Below are positions 1-11,900 of a DNA stretch of 64,000 nt, piece by piece. Position 1 is the stretch's first letter, and the number at the start of each line of letters is the position of its first letter. The notes below the pieces were generated by a model. It did no database searches and was not told where the DNA came from. It saw only the letters and a list, made by a program, of their open reading frames with translations. Where the stretch lies: the NCBI GenBank assembly GCA_022410635.1, contig JAJVDF010000869.1, forward strand, positions 1-64,000, written 5' to 3'. A program made the position numbers and the translations under genes. Origin of the DNA: Tretioscincus oriximinensis (taxonomy: Eukaryota; Chordata; Lepidosauria; Squamata; Gymnophthalmidae).

Positions 1-694
1 ATTCTGGAGGAGGATGAGAGTGATGATTGACTCCTCATAAGAATAGCTGTTTTTTCTGCCCACCCTATGTTACTTTCAAGCTTGGGTACGTCCCATAGTA
101 AGGGCATCACTTAACTCCTAGATCCTGGGAAAGGAACACCCCATTAACATACTTACCTGTGGGGTGGTGTTCCTGGATCTAGGAGTTAAGTGATGCCACC
201 CTCCCTTGAAAGGAAACAAATGGTTGTTTACATGTGTATGATACCTTTCTATATTGAAGACTACTGTTCTGGTGGGAATGTTTATTCTATATGTTTGCAC
301 AACGTTTGGGTGCCTTTGTTCAGCTCATCGAGTGTTTTGTATTTCACGTTGATGATCTATTATACATGACAGTTCTCATGTGTCACAGAATTTTGTGACA
401 GGGTTTTTTATATATATGTATATATATATATTACTTCAGTTGTGTTCATGTTAATAAATGTTTTTTGCCTGTAAAAAGAACATTGTTTTCATCCATTCTT
501 TATTTATTAAACTTCCTTTTCACATCTACAGAAGGACTGGGTATTAGGTCCGCCTTTGGGGGCTATTGAAGTCTTTGAAGGCGGAGCTTCTGTTGCTGTC
601 AGCCAATCAGGAATTACCCATAGTAAGGGCATCACTTAACTCCTAGATCCAGGAACATCACCCCACAGGTAAGTATGTTAATGGGGTGTTCCTT
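1..694 (+). mobile_element. Right end of a DIRS-type retrotransposon, with internal complementary region
   Basis: Two related blocks are visible. At about 615-694 lies a terminal repeat (…ctcctagatccaggaac…) that matches the right end of the larger DIRS copy at 15.8 kb. At about 97-200 lies a head-to-head structure: one copy of ggcatcacttaactcct on each strand, flanking the complement of the outer end seen at 650-694. DIRS elements are known to carry such an internal complementary region near the right end, used to circularise the cDNA. The stretch between (200-610) has no recognisable open frame. The body of the element lies to the left of the window. The CAG/GTAAGT in the terminal repeat (666-674) looks like a strong splice donor. 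Confidence 0.7.
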
Positions 695-696
695 TT

Positions 697-2090
697 TTAT
701 TTAAGTAATATACAGGTTATGGTGTTTCATTTTGTAATGAAAAAAATAAAATGTATTTTTTTTTGCAGACTTTACACGCCCCCTGTGTCTCAGTGTTATA
801 AAAGATATATATGCCAAATTTCCAGGAGGTTGTGTTCCATTTAGAGGTTGCACACTTTGATCACTTTTGTAAAATGAAGGCAAAATTAAAATTTTTCAAT
901 GTTAATTACTTTTATTGGGAAAACTAGAAATCACAAACTTAAAAGAATATTAAATCTAGACATTAGGATTTATAGGCATTATGATAGACAAAACACGTGT
1001 TACATTAATCAATTTTGTATGACGCAATCCCTTCTTTTGATCACTTGGTGACGAATTTTCTATGATTCCCCGCTACCCTTAACAAGAATAGTTTTCGTTG
1101 TTCGTTCCTGACCAATTTAATCAGAGCGATTCCTCTTTCTCCAGTATCAAAGACCACCTTAAGAGCATTCACATGGCTTCTAAGAGAATCACTGTGGTAT
1201 TCTGTCATGCCGTGGATCCCAAACAATTCAAAGAATGTCTTTTTTATTTACAATAACTTTGCTCAGGTCTTTCCCTTCAAAAACTATATTTTCCCCTCTA
1301 ATCGCTTCCGTTCTCGTGTGGCCTATTCAACTGTATAGTGAAAAGGACTATTTTTAGTGCATGCGTTGCTTTTGCCATCCACCTTGCTTGATGCAAAGCC
1401 CCTGGGATCCTGAAACTGAAGTTGTTTTCAGTCCAACCTCCTAGGTAAAGGAGTGAGAGTTGTAATAACTCTTTTTAGTCTTCTCTTGGGTGACTTCCAT
1501 CTTTTAGGACATTTTGAATGTAGTTAACCATTCTCACTCGTTCTTCTAGAAAGCCTTGAACGGGACTTTCTTCATCCAGCATTGTCGTATATGACTTCTA
1601 ATCAAGTGAAGCTCACAAACTTTGGAACTTCAAAAAAATTTGGATGTTAGGACCACTTGATTGTGAACTACAACACTCCTCACAATATTAATTCATGGAT
1701 GCAATGACAGCAAGCCAACCACAATAATGTTCGTTCACTTTCAATTTTGAAACATGCCCCTTGGATCAGTCCTGTATTTGACGTTGTAGTATCAAAAGAC
1801 ATACTAATGATATTGTCACGAGGGCCAAATCGATCCACTTACATGAAATATACATGAAAATCAGAAAAAAAATCCAGTAGTACAAAATCTTTCAATATTA
1901 CGAATTTTACTAGCTTGAGATAAAAGTGACCAGTATGTGCAACCCCTAAATATTATCCAATCTTCATATAATTTGGCATATATGTCTTTCGAGCCACTGA
2001 GATTCAGGGGATGAGCAAAGTCACATGAAAATCACACCTTTGGAAAAATGAAACGCCCTAATACTTTATATTTTACTTTTTATGGTTGTG
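697..2090 (-). mobile_element. DNA transposon with ~170-bp terminal inverted repeats and decayed transposase
   Basis: The left end (about 700-870) and right end (about 2085-1920) are inverted copies. Shared landmarks are 'gtttcattttt', 'tctcagtg', 'atatatgccaaatt', 'aggttgcaca' and 'tcacttttat/gt'. Between them the minus strand encodes a broken transposase-like protein (about 1810-1041). It has a DTTTSNTG-like block, then LLWLACCHCIHE, then GALHQARWMAKATHALK, with several frame breaks. The order of these motifs matches a transposase family I have met in invertebrate and lower-vertebrate genomes, but I cannot name the superfamily with confidence. The element abuts the DIRS end at 694, so one insertion targeted the other or its edge. 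Confidence 0.72.
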
Positions 2091-2243
2091 ACCTGCCATG
2101 GGATGGGACCTTCTGCTGAAGATCAAGATATAAATCCTTGAATCAGTTAATCATTAATTTGCTGGCTCTTGATTAAGTGGACATGAAGGCATTGTGATCA
2201 TACTTTTTTTCCCCTTGCTCTAAAATGTTAATCTTTCTGCCAG

Positions 2244-2466
2244 GATCCGAATTGCTGGGATCAGAGGCATTCAGGGTGTGGTTCGGAAGACTGTAAATGA
2301 CGAACTTCGTGCCACCATTTGGGAACCTCAGCATATGGACAAGATTGTTCCTTCCCTGCTTTTTAATATGCAGAAGATAGAAGATGTTGACAGGTATGGG
2401 CAAACCAATGCATCTGTCTGTATGTCTCTGTCTATTCATCTTTCTGTGTGTGTATCCATCTACTGG

Positions 2467-2510
<44 letters not shown>

Positions 2511-5500
2511 GGGGGTTCTAGCACTTGGAGACTAACAGGAGAAAGGTAGGTGGCATGAGCTTTCTTAGACACATCGACTTCTTCAGATCTGTCTCTCTGT
2601 CAGAACTGTCTGTCTGTCTCTCCCTCCTTTGCTACTATTTTTACTTCTATCTTATTCTATACCTGAAGATCTTAAAACAAGTAACAATATAATATAGTAA
2701 AAGACATCTTAAGAACAACATCAGTGGTTGAAAGTGGGGAGAGAGGGAAGCTGCTGCTTCAGTCACAGACCAGGATAAAGAGCTCAGTGCTATCTGATGG
2801 GGGAAAACTATTCCCTGGGCTGGGCTGAGGCGAGGGGTCACTGCTTAGAAGACCTTTTCCCATCTCCTTTGCTATTTATTGAGAGGTAATACAGCCAGGA
2901 GAGCCATCCCTGCAGAAGGCTGATATGAAAGAAACAAATCATGTAGGGCTTTATAAGTTAAAGTTAATATTACTTTCAAAATATTATTTATTTATTTAAG
3001 ACATTTCTATTGGTTTCTTTTTAAACTGAGGCTCGGTGTTTCAGCAGAGATGCTGGAGTTTGAAGCGCTGTGTTAGCCATTGGAAGGGGTGAGCCTGGCC
3101 TCAGCTCTAGCTAACCAACTATTCAAAAGCAAAAAATTGCGATTAGATAAATGGGGATGATCACAACATGGTGGGGAAGATAGAATGTATGCCTTTGGGC
3201 AAAAAAATAGCTTATAAGCCGCTTTGAGTTCCACCAGGTGAGAAAAGCGGGGTATAAAAACTGAGTTCTTTCTAAAACATTAAAATCTTAAAGCCCGTGC
3301 AAGTCAATGCAGGAGAAGGTGTTCTCTAGCTCTTACTGTGCTTCTGAGATGGTGATGGGTCTCAGCAGGAAAAGCCCCCTCTTTGTCATCCCTACTGGCC
3401 AGGGAATATCTATAGCTCCCAATGCATGATCTCAACACTGAAAGTTACCAATATGTTATCCCCATGTGTGTTTTGTTTCAGTCGCATTGGACCACCCTCC
3501 TCTCCCACAGTGGGAGAGAAAGAAGAGAACCCGGCTGTCTTGGCTGAGAACTGCTTCAGAGAACTTTTGGGGCGTGCGACATACGGGAACATGAACAACG
3601 CGGTCAGGCCAGTCTTTGCGTAAGTAGCAAAATTCTAAAATTTCTGAGGACAGGAAATAAATGGAAAATAAATGTCAAAATTACCCGGAGGTTGGAAAGG
3701 TTTGAGAACACTCTGCCTGCCACCTGCTTTGATCTGGCTCCATAGCCATCTGTCTGTGAGTTAAAAGCTGTGCTTAAGATTTATTCATCCAGGGGAACAG
3801 AAGGAAGCATGAAATACTTACTGGACAAGGTGACTCAGAAGGATTAGCTCTACATTAGTACCCACTTTCTGAATTTCATATTTGAATGAATGTTTCTGTG
3901 GTCTTAGGAAACAAATCTGTGACTTTAAGATAATTATTTTTATACTGTTATTATGAAGCTAGGTTACCAATATCTGTCTGTCGTTTGTTGTTTAGCCCAT
4001 CCTATACCCAGAAAATATCAGAATGAGCAATGATAAAAACAGAGTACAAAATATGTTTAAAATAGCAGCAGTGCCTGAAAGTACATAAATGGAGCCCTGC
4101 TGAATGAGGCCACAGTAGCCCATCTAGTCCAGCTTTCTGTCTTACACAGTGGCCCACCAGTTGCCCCTGGCATCTCAAGCAGAAGGAGGAGGCAAAACCC
4201 TCACTTATTCTTGACTCTTGAAATAGAGATTTGCCATTCACCTGCTATTGTAGATTGGCATAGGGATAACAAATGGGGTCTGTCATAGTTACACTATGTA
4301 GCTATTTGAGCTATATCATACATAAGAATATAAGAACTTAAGAATAGCCATGCTGATTAGGGNCACAACTTTGAGTGGGATAAAAAAAATGTGTAGATAA
4401 AAAATAAATTAAAAATGTGTAGATATGAAGGTTTGACCAAGTTGGTGTTTCTACTGAAAGTGTGCAAACTGATTTGGATTTTTTTTGCACAATGTTTTAT
4501 TTTTAGATAAACTTGGAATAAGGACCTTCTGTTTGCCTGCCAGTGTAAGGCTGTGGAAGGCTCCATTGTGGATGGGGGCTATCAGTTAGATAGACAGCAC
4601 AGGCTTTCATGGACAAGTCTATTGTTTCAGGTGCTCTTAAAAATTCTAGTCAGTTTGCATGCTTTCCATAGATTCTTAAGTGCTGCAACTCTTATGGGTT
4701 ATGTCCTTTCTTTTTTAAAAAACAGACATTTAGACCATCACCGTCTTTGGGATCCAAATGAATTTGCTGTCCACTGTTTTAAAATCATCATGTATTCCAT
4801 CCAGGTAAGTTCACCCTGACCTTAATCTGTGATTGAGCAATATCTAATAAGGGAATCTTGCAGTACTTTAAGGTGGATTCAAAGTTGGCCTTATTCTGGG
4901 ATAATAGCTTGGGATAGAGTTTGGCTATCCATATGCCAGTTTAGACTGTGACAGGCCCTGTTCGAGAATGCAAACGGCAGATCCTTAGTCCAAGGTATAC
5001 CCCAGAATAAGACTCAGGGCAAATGCATCATTTGAGGCTAACAAGAAAAAGGTAGATTTCAAAGAGGATGAACTTCTATACTTTATTTATTTATTTATAT
5101 TTATACCCCGCCCTATGCCTGAAAGTCTCAGGTACATTAAATGTACTTTACCTGGTTAGTCCCCTCAACCACTTTTATTCCTTGCATTCAGTTTGCTACA
5201 TATAGTCTTTCCTGACATTTGTTTCCTAGCATCTGAAGGAGACTTCTTATGAANCTAAATATTGGAACAGATAAACCAAAGGTTTCTTGCTTTCCCTCCT
5301 GTTTCCCAGGCACAGTATTCACACCATGTCATACAGGAAATCCTCGGTCACCTTGACAGCTGCAAGCGGGACTCCCCTCGGGTTCGGGCGGGCATCATCC
5401 AGGTCCTTTTGGAGGCCGTAGCCATTGCTGCAAAAGGGTCCATTGGTGAGCTTCATCATTTATTCAAAATACTTATATCAAATTCTTCATCAAAAAATCA

Positions 5501-5893
5501 CAATAGTAAAATGCATTTTAAAACAATATTTGCAGCATGATACCTTTCAAAGAAGAAGTCCTCTTAGTCTAGGTCCATAGTATCCTGCAATGGAGAAGCA
5601 GACAAGGCTACATATTAGATGGAAGGATGGATAGATAATGGATATTATACCATGGGTTTTGTAACACTAACAAGAAAAAGGTCAGCAGGGTGAGTTTTTG
5701 TAGACAAACCTACTCGGAGTCTACTAAGGGGGTCTCATTATGGAGACTAACAAGAAAAAGGTTGGCAGAAGGAACTTTCACATACAGATCTACTTATTTC
5801 TTCAGGTGATAGCTATTCCCTGAATACTTATCCGGGCAGCAGTCAAGAACAGAGATGCATGAAAAACCAAATAATTTTAATTCAGATTTGAGG

Positions 5894-5948
<55 letters not shown>

Positions 5949-8900
5949 GCGCACGCGCGCACGCGCACGCGCACACACAAAGGACACAAGGACACTTATG
6001 ATAATCCATCCGTTCTTTAAAATTCAACTCTTTATTCGAATAAAATAAAACACAAACATTTTATCTAAAAATGAGACCAGCAACATCAACTCCAACAACT
6101 CTCTTTCCACTAAACCAGCATTCCAACACTGGTGCACCAACAACTGTCTCACTCTCCTCATGCCCATTGTCTTTATTATTTTTGCCAACACCAACATCAC
6201 ACAGCAGAGTCCACCAGGAGGATCAGCATGATTTACCTACATGGTCCTAGGTCACCACACCATGGGTAAGTATGATAGTGGGAGGGTATGGGCCTTTATA
6301 AACGTTCTATTAATATTTATTTTTAGTTTTCTTAATCTTCTGTTTCCCACCCTTGGACCAACGGTGAAGGATGGGATATAAATAATTTAAATAAATAAGT
6401 TTTAATCAAGTGTTGCAAATCATAAAGAGTGGTGCTATTGGGAGACTATTCCAAAATTAGGAAGCCACCACAGAGGAGGGAGGCCCTCTTGCATGCCACA
6501 GGCCTTCATACCTCAGAGAATGGTAGAGCTACAGAAAGGCCCTTATGAATCATTCCCTATGTGGGAGTTGTATTCTGTGCATCGTGACAGGAAATAGTAT
6601 ACATGTTCAGTGTTTTTAGAAGCTCCTAGTTTTTCCAGCCAAGAATGCCTGAGGAGATAATCAAAGCTTTGAAGATGTAATTACTATAATTACAGTAATA
6701 GGGCAGCAGATTTCTAGGCTGCAGCCCTTAGAAGAGACTGGTTCAGTCCAGCAGAGAATCGGCCTTCCAGAGCACAGCAGTGAAGGGCTTCTGAGACAGG
6801 AGAGGATATCTGAAGAGCTGTGAATGGGCAAGCAGATAAATATCTGACAAGATGGGATTTCAAGAGAGTCACTCTGGTGGAGTAGTTGGTGGAACAGCCA
6901 GGAGGAATGGTCTTGCCAAGAATGTTGTAGATGGTAAGGGAGCTCCTGTTTCTTCCAGGGGAAGCAGTAGGCTGGTGGCCAGATCTAACAGCAGTGCAGA
7001 ATTGGTAGGCTGCTGACTGAATAAGGACCTTGCAGGAATATACATCCTTTCTGCACTTAGCCTTATTCCTTTATATTTATATGTTGGAACAGGGGGTTGC
7101 TATCTGCATGCTTGTGCTGCCATGGTCCGCACAAGTATGCAGAGGCCAGACCCCTATTCCAAGATATAATCCAGAATACAGTTCAGTGTAGAAAGAACCT
7201 TAGAAGTTCAAACATAAGTAATCTTGTTTTGCTATTAAAAATCAAGATCCAAACTTACCCTATTTTTCAGACTATAAGATGTTCTTACTGCCAGCTTTGT
7301 GAACTTTTGGGTGGAATTTTGCTACAGTCGGACCATACGACACACAAACATTTTCACCCCACTTTGTGTGTTTTATATGTTGAAAAATACGATAAGTAAA
7401 TAATACATGAAGGTAGTTGACCCCACAGTTGGAAATATTCTTCAGCAGGTTTCTTGAATAATTAATACTGCAACTAATTAGTATGATATAAACCTACCAG
7501 TGAATAATTCTTGAACTTCAGTGTTTAAAAGTTANCCGTCTGCTACCTGCTTTGAGTTTTGTGATTAAAACAATAAAATATCTAAAGATTGTAACAATAT
7601 TACAGTAAAACTTTTGCCCTGGCTTTCTGAAGGAGCGCCTTCTTCCATATAGACCTGTCTGTGCACTAAGATCCCAACGAGAAGGCCTTCTGGTAGTTCC
7701 TCCCCTTTGAGAGATGCAAGGGGTGGGGGTACATAGGAGGGACTTCTCTGTGGTAGCTCCCACATTCTTGAACTGCCTTGTTTTCGACACCAGGTAAAAA
7801 TGAACCTCTTCATCCAAGCTTTTTCAGCTATCTCTGTTCTGTTCTTCAAGGTAGGGTGGGTGGGTTGGGGGCAGGCAGGGAGGTTAATGGATCTTTTTAA
7901 ACATTTTATTAATGTTTCGTAGCCCTCTGTTACCCACCCTAGGACCAATGATGAAGGGCGGGATATAAATTGCTAAATAAATTAATAATAATAGAGAATT
8001 ATTATGACCTTCCATGGACTTGGCACTGCTGAAGTATTTAGAGCAGAGGGTTTTTGAAAAATCCTCAAGGACAAATCCTGGATCCTTTTGCCTTTGATTC
8101 CCAGTGCTGTGAAGGAGTGTTGATCTAAGCAAGCCTGGAATGGCTATTTGAAGCTTTTGTCCACCTCTCTGCAGGCCCGACTGTCCTGGAGGTGTTCAAC
8201 ACTCTGCTGAAACATCTGAGTCTGAGTGTGGATTTTGAGTTGGGCAGCAACCGTGACGGTGGGGAAGGGGACATCGGCCTGCATACAAAGTCAGAGAGCG
8301 ATGAGAAGATTGTCCAGAATGCCATCATCCAAACAATTGGTGAGTTGGGCTTTACCTATTGTGTTTTTCCTGTATTAAAGAGACAGCAGGGGAAGCATTG
8401 CCTATGACACCTTCCAATGCCCCATGCTCACTATCATTGACATTTATGCATGGGATTCTAGGGCGATTTGGGCAAGATTTTGCAGTGGTGCAGAGATTAA
8501 GAGCAATGGTCTTTTAACAGAGAGATCGGAGTTTGTGGCTTCTGTCTGCTGTGCGGAGGAGTGCGCTTCCTCTACAAACCTAGCTGTTTGAAAGCAAGAT
8601 ATTTCAAGTAGATTAATAGGTACCATCGTCTTAGAGTGATGGGGAAGATAGGTGGAAAATAGCTTGTAAGCCACTGAGTCCTTTCGGGTAAGAAGAATGG
8701 GGTATAAAAACCTAATTCTCCACCTCCTCCTTCTGTTTCTCCTCCTTCTCTTCCTATATCTGCTCCCTTGCTATTTCTTTCCATCATTTGTAGATAGACA
8801 TTTATAATTTCAGTAGCCCCTGACTAAAGTGTAGTTGAATGACCAGTACCTGCCTCTGTTTCCTAATGTGAACATAAGCAAAAGAGGTGCAAAAAATGAG

Positions 8901-11900
8901 GCTCCAGAGATTATTCTGCACGCCATACAACCAGAGGCATTTGAACAAAGATGTTGGATAACACAGTGGCAGGACAAATGGAGGCTTTTTTGCACCGGCT
9001 CTTCTTTCAGATTATATCCTGGAATCCTGGTAGATTATAAGCTACCACTTGCATGCTAATGCAAACTATGGAACCACAGAAAAAACTTGGGACCGGCCAT
9101 TTTCACGTGCAAGTGGCAGGTCCCCATTCTAGGATGTAATCTGGAATAAGATCCAGTGCTGAAAGATCTCAAGTGAGATGGTTTCCACTCCTATTATTAC
9201 CGCAATCCTACATTGCTTTGGAACGGGCAGCGACAGCTCCCAAAGTAGCTGTCCAGCGTAGCGTGTGGGTACTCTAGCCGGCGTTTGCAGGGGGCAGTGC
9301 GGTGGGAGCTGGCGCTAGCTGGGTGGCCCACAGGAGGGGTGGTGCAGAACTGTGGTGGATCATGGTCAGTGGCGTGGGGATCATTGCCGGGCAGCTTGTG
9401 CTGGGGCAGATCATGGCCAAACAGCGCGGGGCTGTGGCGGATTATAGCCAGGAAGCATGGGGCTGTGGTGGATTGTGGCCTATTGGCGTGGGGCTGTGGA
9501 GGATCATGGCCAGATGGCGCAGGGCTGTGGCAGATCGTGGCTGGGCAGTGCAGTGTAGGGCTCTGGCAGATCATGGCAAGGAAGTGTTGGGGTGTAGTGG
9601 ATCGTGGCCAGACAGCATGGGGCTGTGGTTGATTGTGGTTAGGCGATGTGGAGCTCTGGCATTTTGGATTGGGCAGCAGCGCTGACCCTTTCAACATGGG
9701 TGCCACCATTTCGGAGGCAGCTCTTCCAGCGGGCAATCATCTTGGTGGGGTTTCCCTGGATCTAGAAGATAAGTCATGCCTAGACAGTGGGTGATTCTTG
9801 ATTGGTTATAGCAACAGAAGCCCCTCCTCTAAAGGACTTATAAAGCCCCTTGAAAGTGACCATATTCCCAGAAGCCTCTTTTTCTCTCAGTCCAGGCCTA
9901 TAGGCCTTATTTTTTTATGGTCTCTGACTTCAATTCTAATTCAGAAGACAATAATCAACCTATCGAGGGGGAGGGCTCTCTGTACCTTGCCTCAAATATG
10001 TCAATTTTTCGCTATTCAACCTATGCCTGAGCAACTTCTGCCGGTCACTCGAGTTATTAGAAGCTTAATTGAGGTGGTCAGTGACTGCTTTGCCTTGCCT
10101 AGTCTCCCTCAATCCAGACGAATTGCAGGTACAGAGACATCAGCCACATCCCCTCAGCCTGACAGGGTTACAGGAGCCCAATGTGCTGACCAGTCTGATT
10201 TATGTGGAGCTCCTTCATCGCCCGGAGCTAGATCCCCCCCCAATAATTAACCTCCGTCAACTCGTGCGGGTTAGACGTCCAGAGGATACAGGCATATGTC
10301 TCTTTAAGGTGGTCAGCATGACGGAACAACTGGATTTGGGTGCGTAATTGGAGATTGGCAGAGAATCTCCGCTCCTCGCGGCAGGTCTCAGTATTTCTAC
10401 CCAGATCAGACATGCAGTGGCCGAATATTTTGACAATATGCGCTAGCCCTCTAACTCTAAACTTTTGCGCCTATTCAGCCCTGACTCTCCAGTGTCTCAT
10501 CAGCCTTCCAAATCTCATAAACAATCCGCCCAAGCGAAAGGCTCAGAGGGGCCTTTGAGTCCAGAACTCGATGCCCCCCCCACCTAAGCCTACCAAGGCG
10601 CGCTCTTCTGGCAGCACTGACGAACCTTCTCGTTCCGCCAAAAACACTAAAAAAAGTTGACAGTCATCCCGCCAAAGACAAGGGCTCCTCCCATAAGAGT
10701 CTGACATCATCTTCTAAGGATGGGCGAGGCAAGGATAGAAGTGTNGAGACTGCAGAGGAGGAGGAGGAGACACTGCCAATAGCTGACGTCCTGCCCAAAA
10801 AGTCTACTATTGGCACTTCCAAACAAAGACGCCCAAGAACACGTCCGCTATTACAGCGAATAAATCTAAAGCCAGAGACGATATCCCCTCTACAAGAGCC
10901 TAACCCTCCCTTGGCTAGCCGCTGGTTCTTCCCGCTCTCTAACTCGCCCAGCGGAGCAGCCTCAAAAAGTGGCAAAAAAATCAAAACACACTAGGGGCTC
11001 GTCAGAGGATAGGGAATCGTCCCCGGAGCTAACAGTTCCACTGATTGATTCCTCTGCGTTGGAGGATGAGTTGACGGAACCTAGACTTCCTCTTGAGGAC
11101 TGGTTCTCTGATTCTTCCCAGGAGGGAGACTCACAGGATGAACATCAGGAATCTGAGTTTCGCTTCTTTAAGCAGGAGCTCTTTCCTAAGCTATTGGAGA
11201 AGCTCCTAGCTACTCTTAGTCTGGAGCAAGCTAACCCAGTTCTGGATAAGCTGGCAAAGAAGAGTGCTAACCTGATGTTACCAGCGGGTTCGGACACTCC
11301 TTCTCCTTCTTTACCGTCTGCGTTTAAAGACATACTCCTTAAGGAATGGCAAAATTCTGCCAAGCCAGCTCAACCCCCTGCTTTGCTTCGTAAACTCTTC
11401 GGAGGGGATATGGGGGATCCCAAGATCTGACAGTGTTCCCTAGCGGATGCAGATGTCACTACAATCATCTCATTCTGCTGCGCCTAAGGATGGGGATACT
11501 CCCCTTAGGGATCAAGACAAGAAACGTCACAGTTTCCTATGTAGAGCTGTTGATGCGGGTTCCCTCTCAGCAAGAACCAACGCTTCCATTGCTCTCTTTT
11601 CTAGAGCAGCATTCAAGTGTATTGATGCCCTCTTATCTGACCCCATGCTTCCCCTGGTATTTTCCAGGCCTATTTGTTTTATTCAACAGTCCTGGCACTT
11701 TCTTCAAATGCTGCGTTGGATCTCATGGTCCTTGAGGGTTGTGCTATGGCATTAAATGTGGCGGCTAGGCGATCCCGATGTCTTCGCTTTTGGACTTACT
11801 GTCTCACCATTTTTGGGCGCTTATCTATTTGGGACCCTCAAACTGAAGATGACTCTAGCTGAGCCCCAAAACAAAAAGAAGACAGCATTCAACAACAGAC

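Larger units (their letters stand above)
5446..8174. other. EFR3A intron with mixed old repeats
   Basis: This 2.7-kb intron holds 'actaacaagaaaaagg' repeat fragments (5660-5800), an L2-type tail near 6300-6400 with 'gatgggatataaataa', a related segment at 6390-6540, a copy of the 'Ccagaataagactcagtg' repeat near 7030-7200 and an L2 piece at 7600-7985. No additional exon is apparent. Confidence 0.6.

Noticed and set aside
5941..5979. Possible CRISPR-like or tandem regulatory array in the CA/CG tract
   Set aside because: Simple dinucleotide repeat with no spacers; the window is vertebrate.
9197..9736. 179-codon minus-strand frame, Pro/His-rich
   Set aside because: It is the complement of the ~31-bp minisatellite and periodic throughout; no start context, domain or splice structure.
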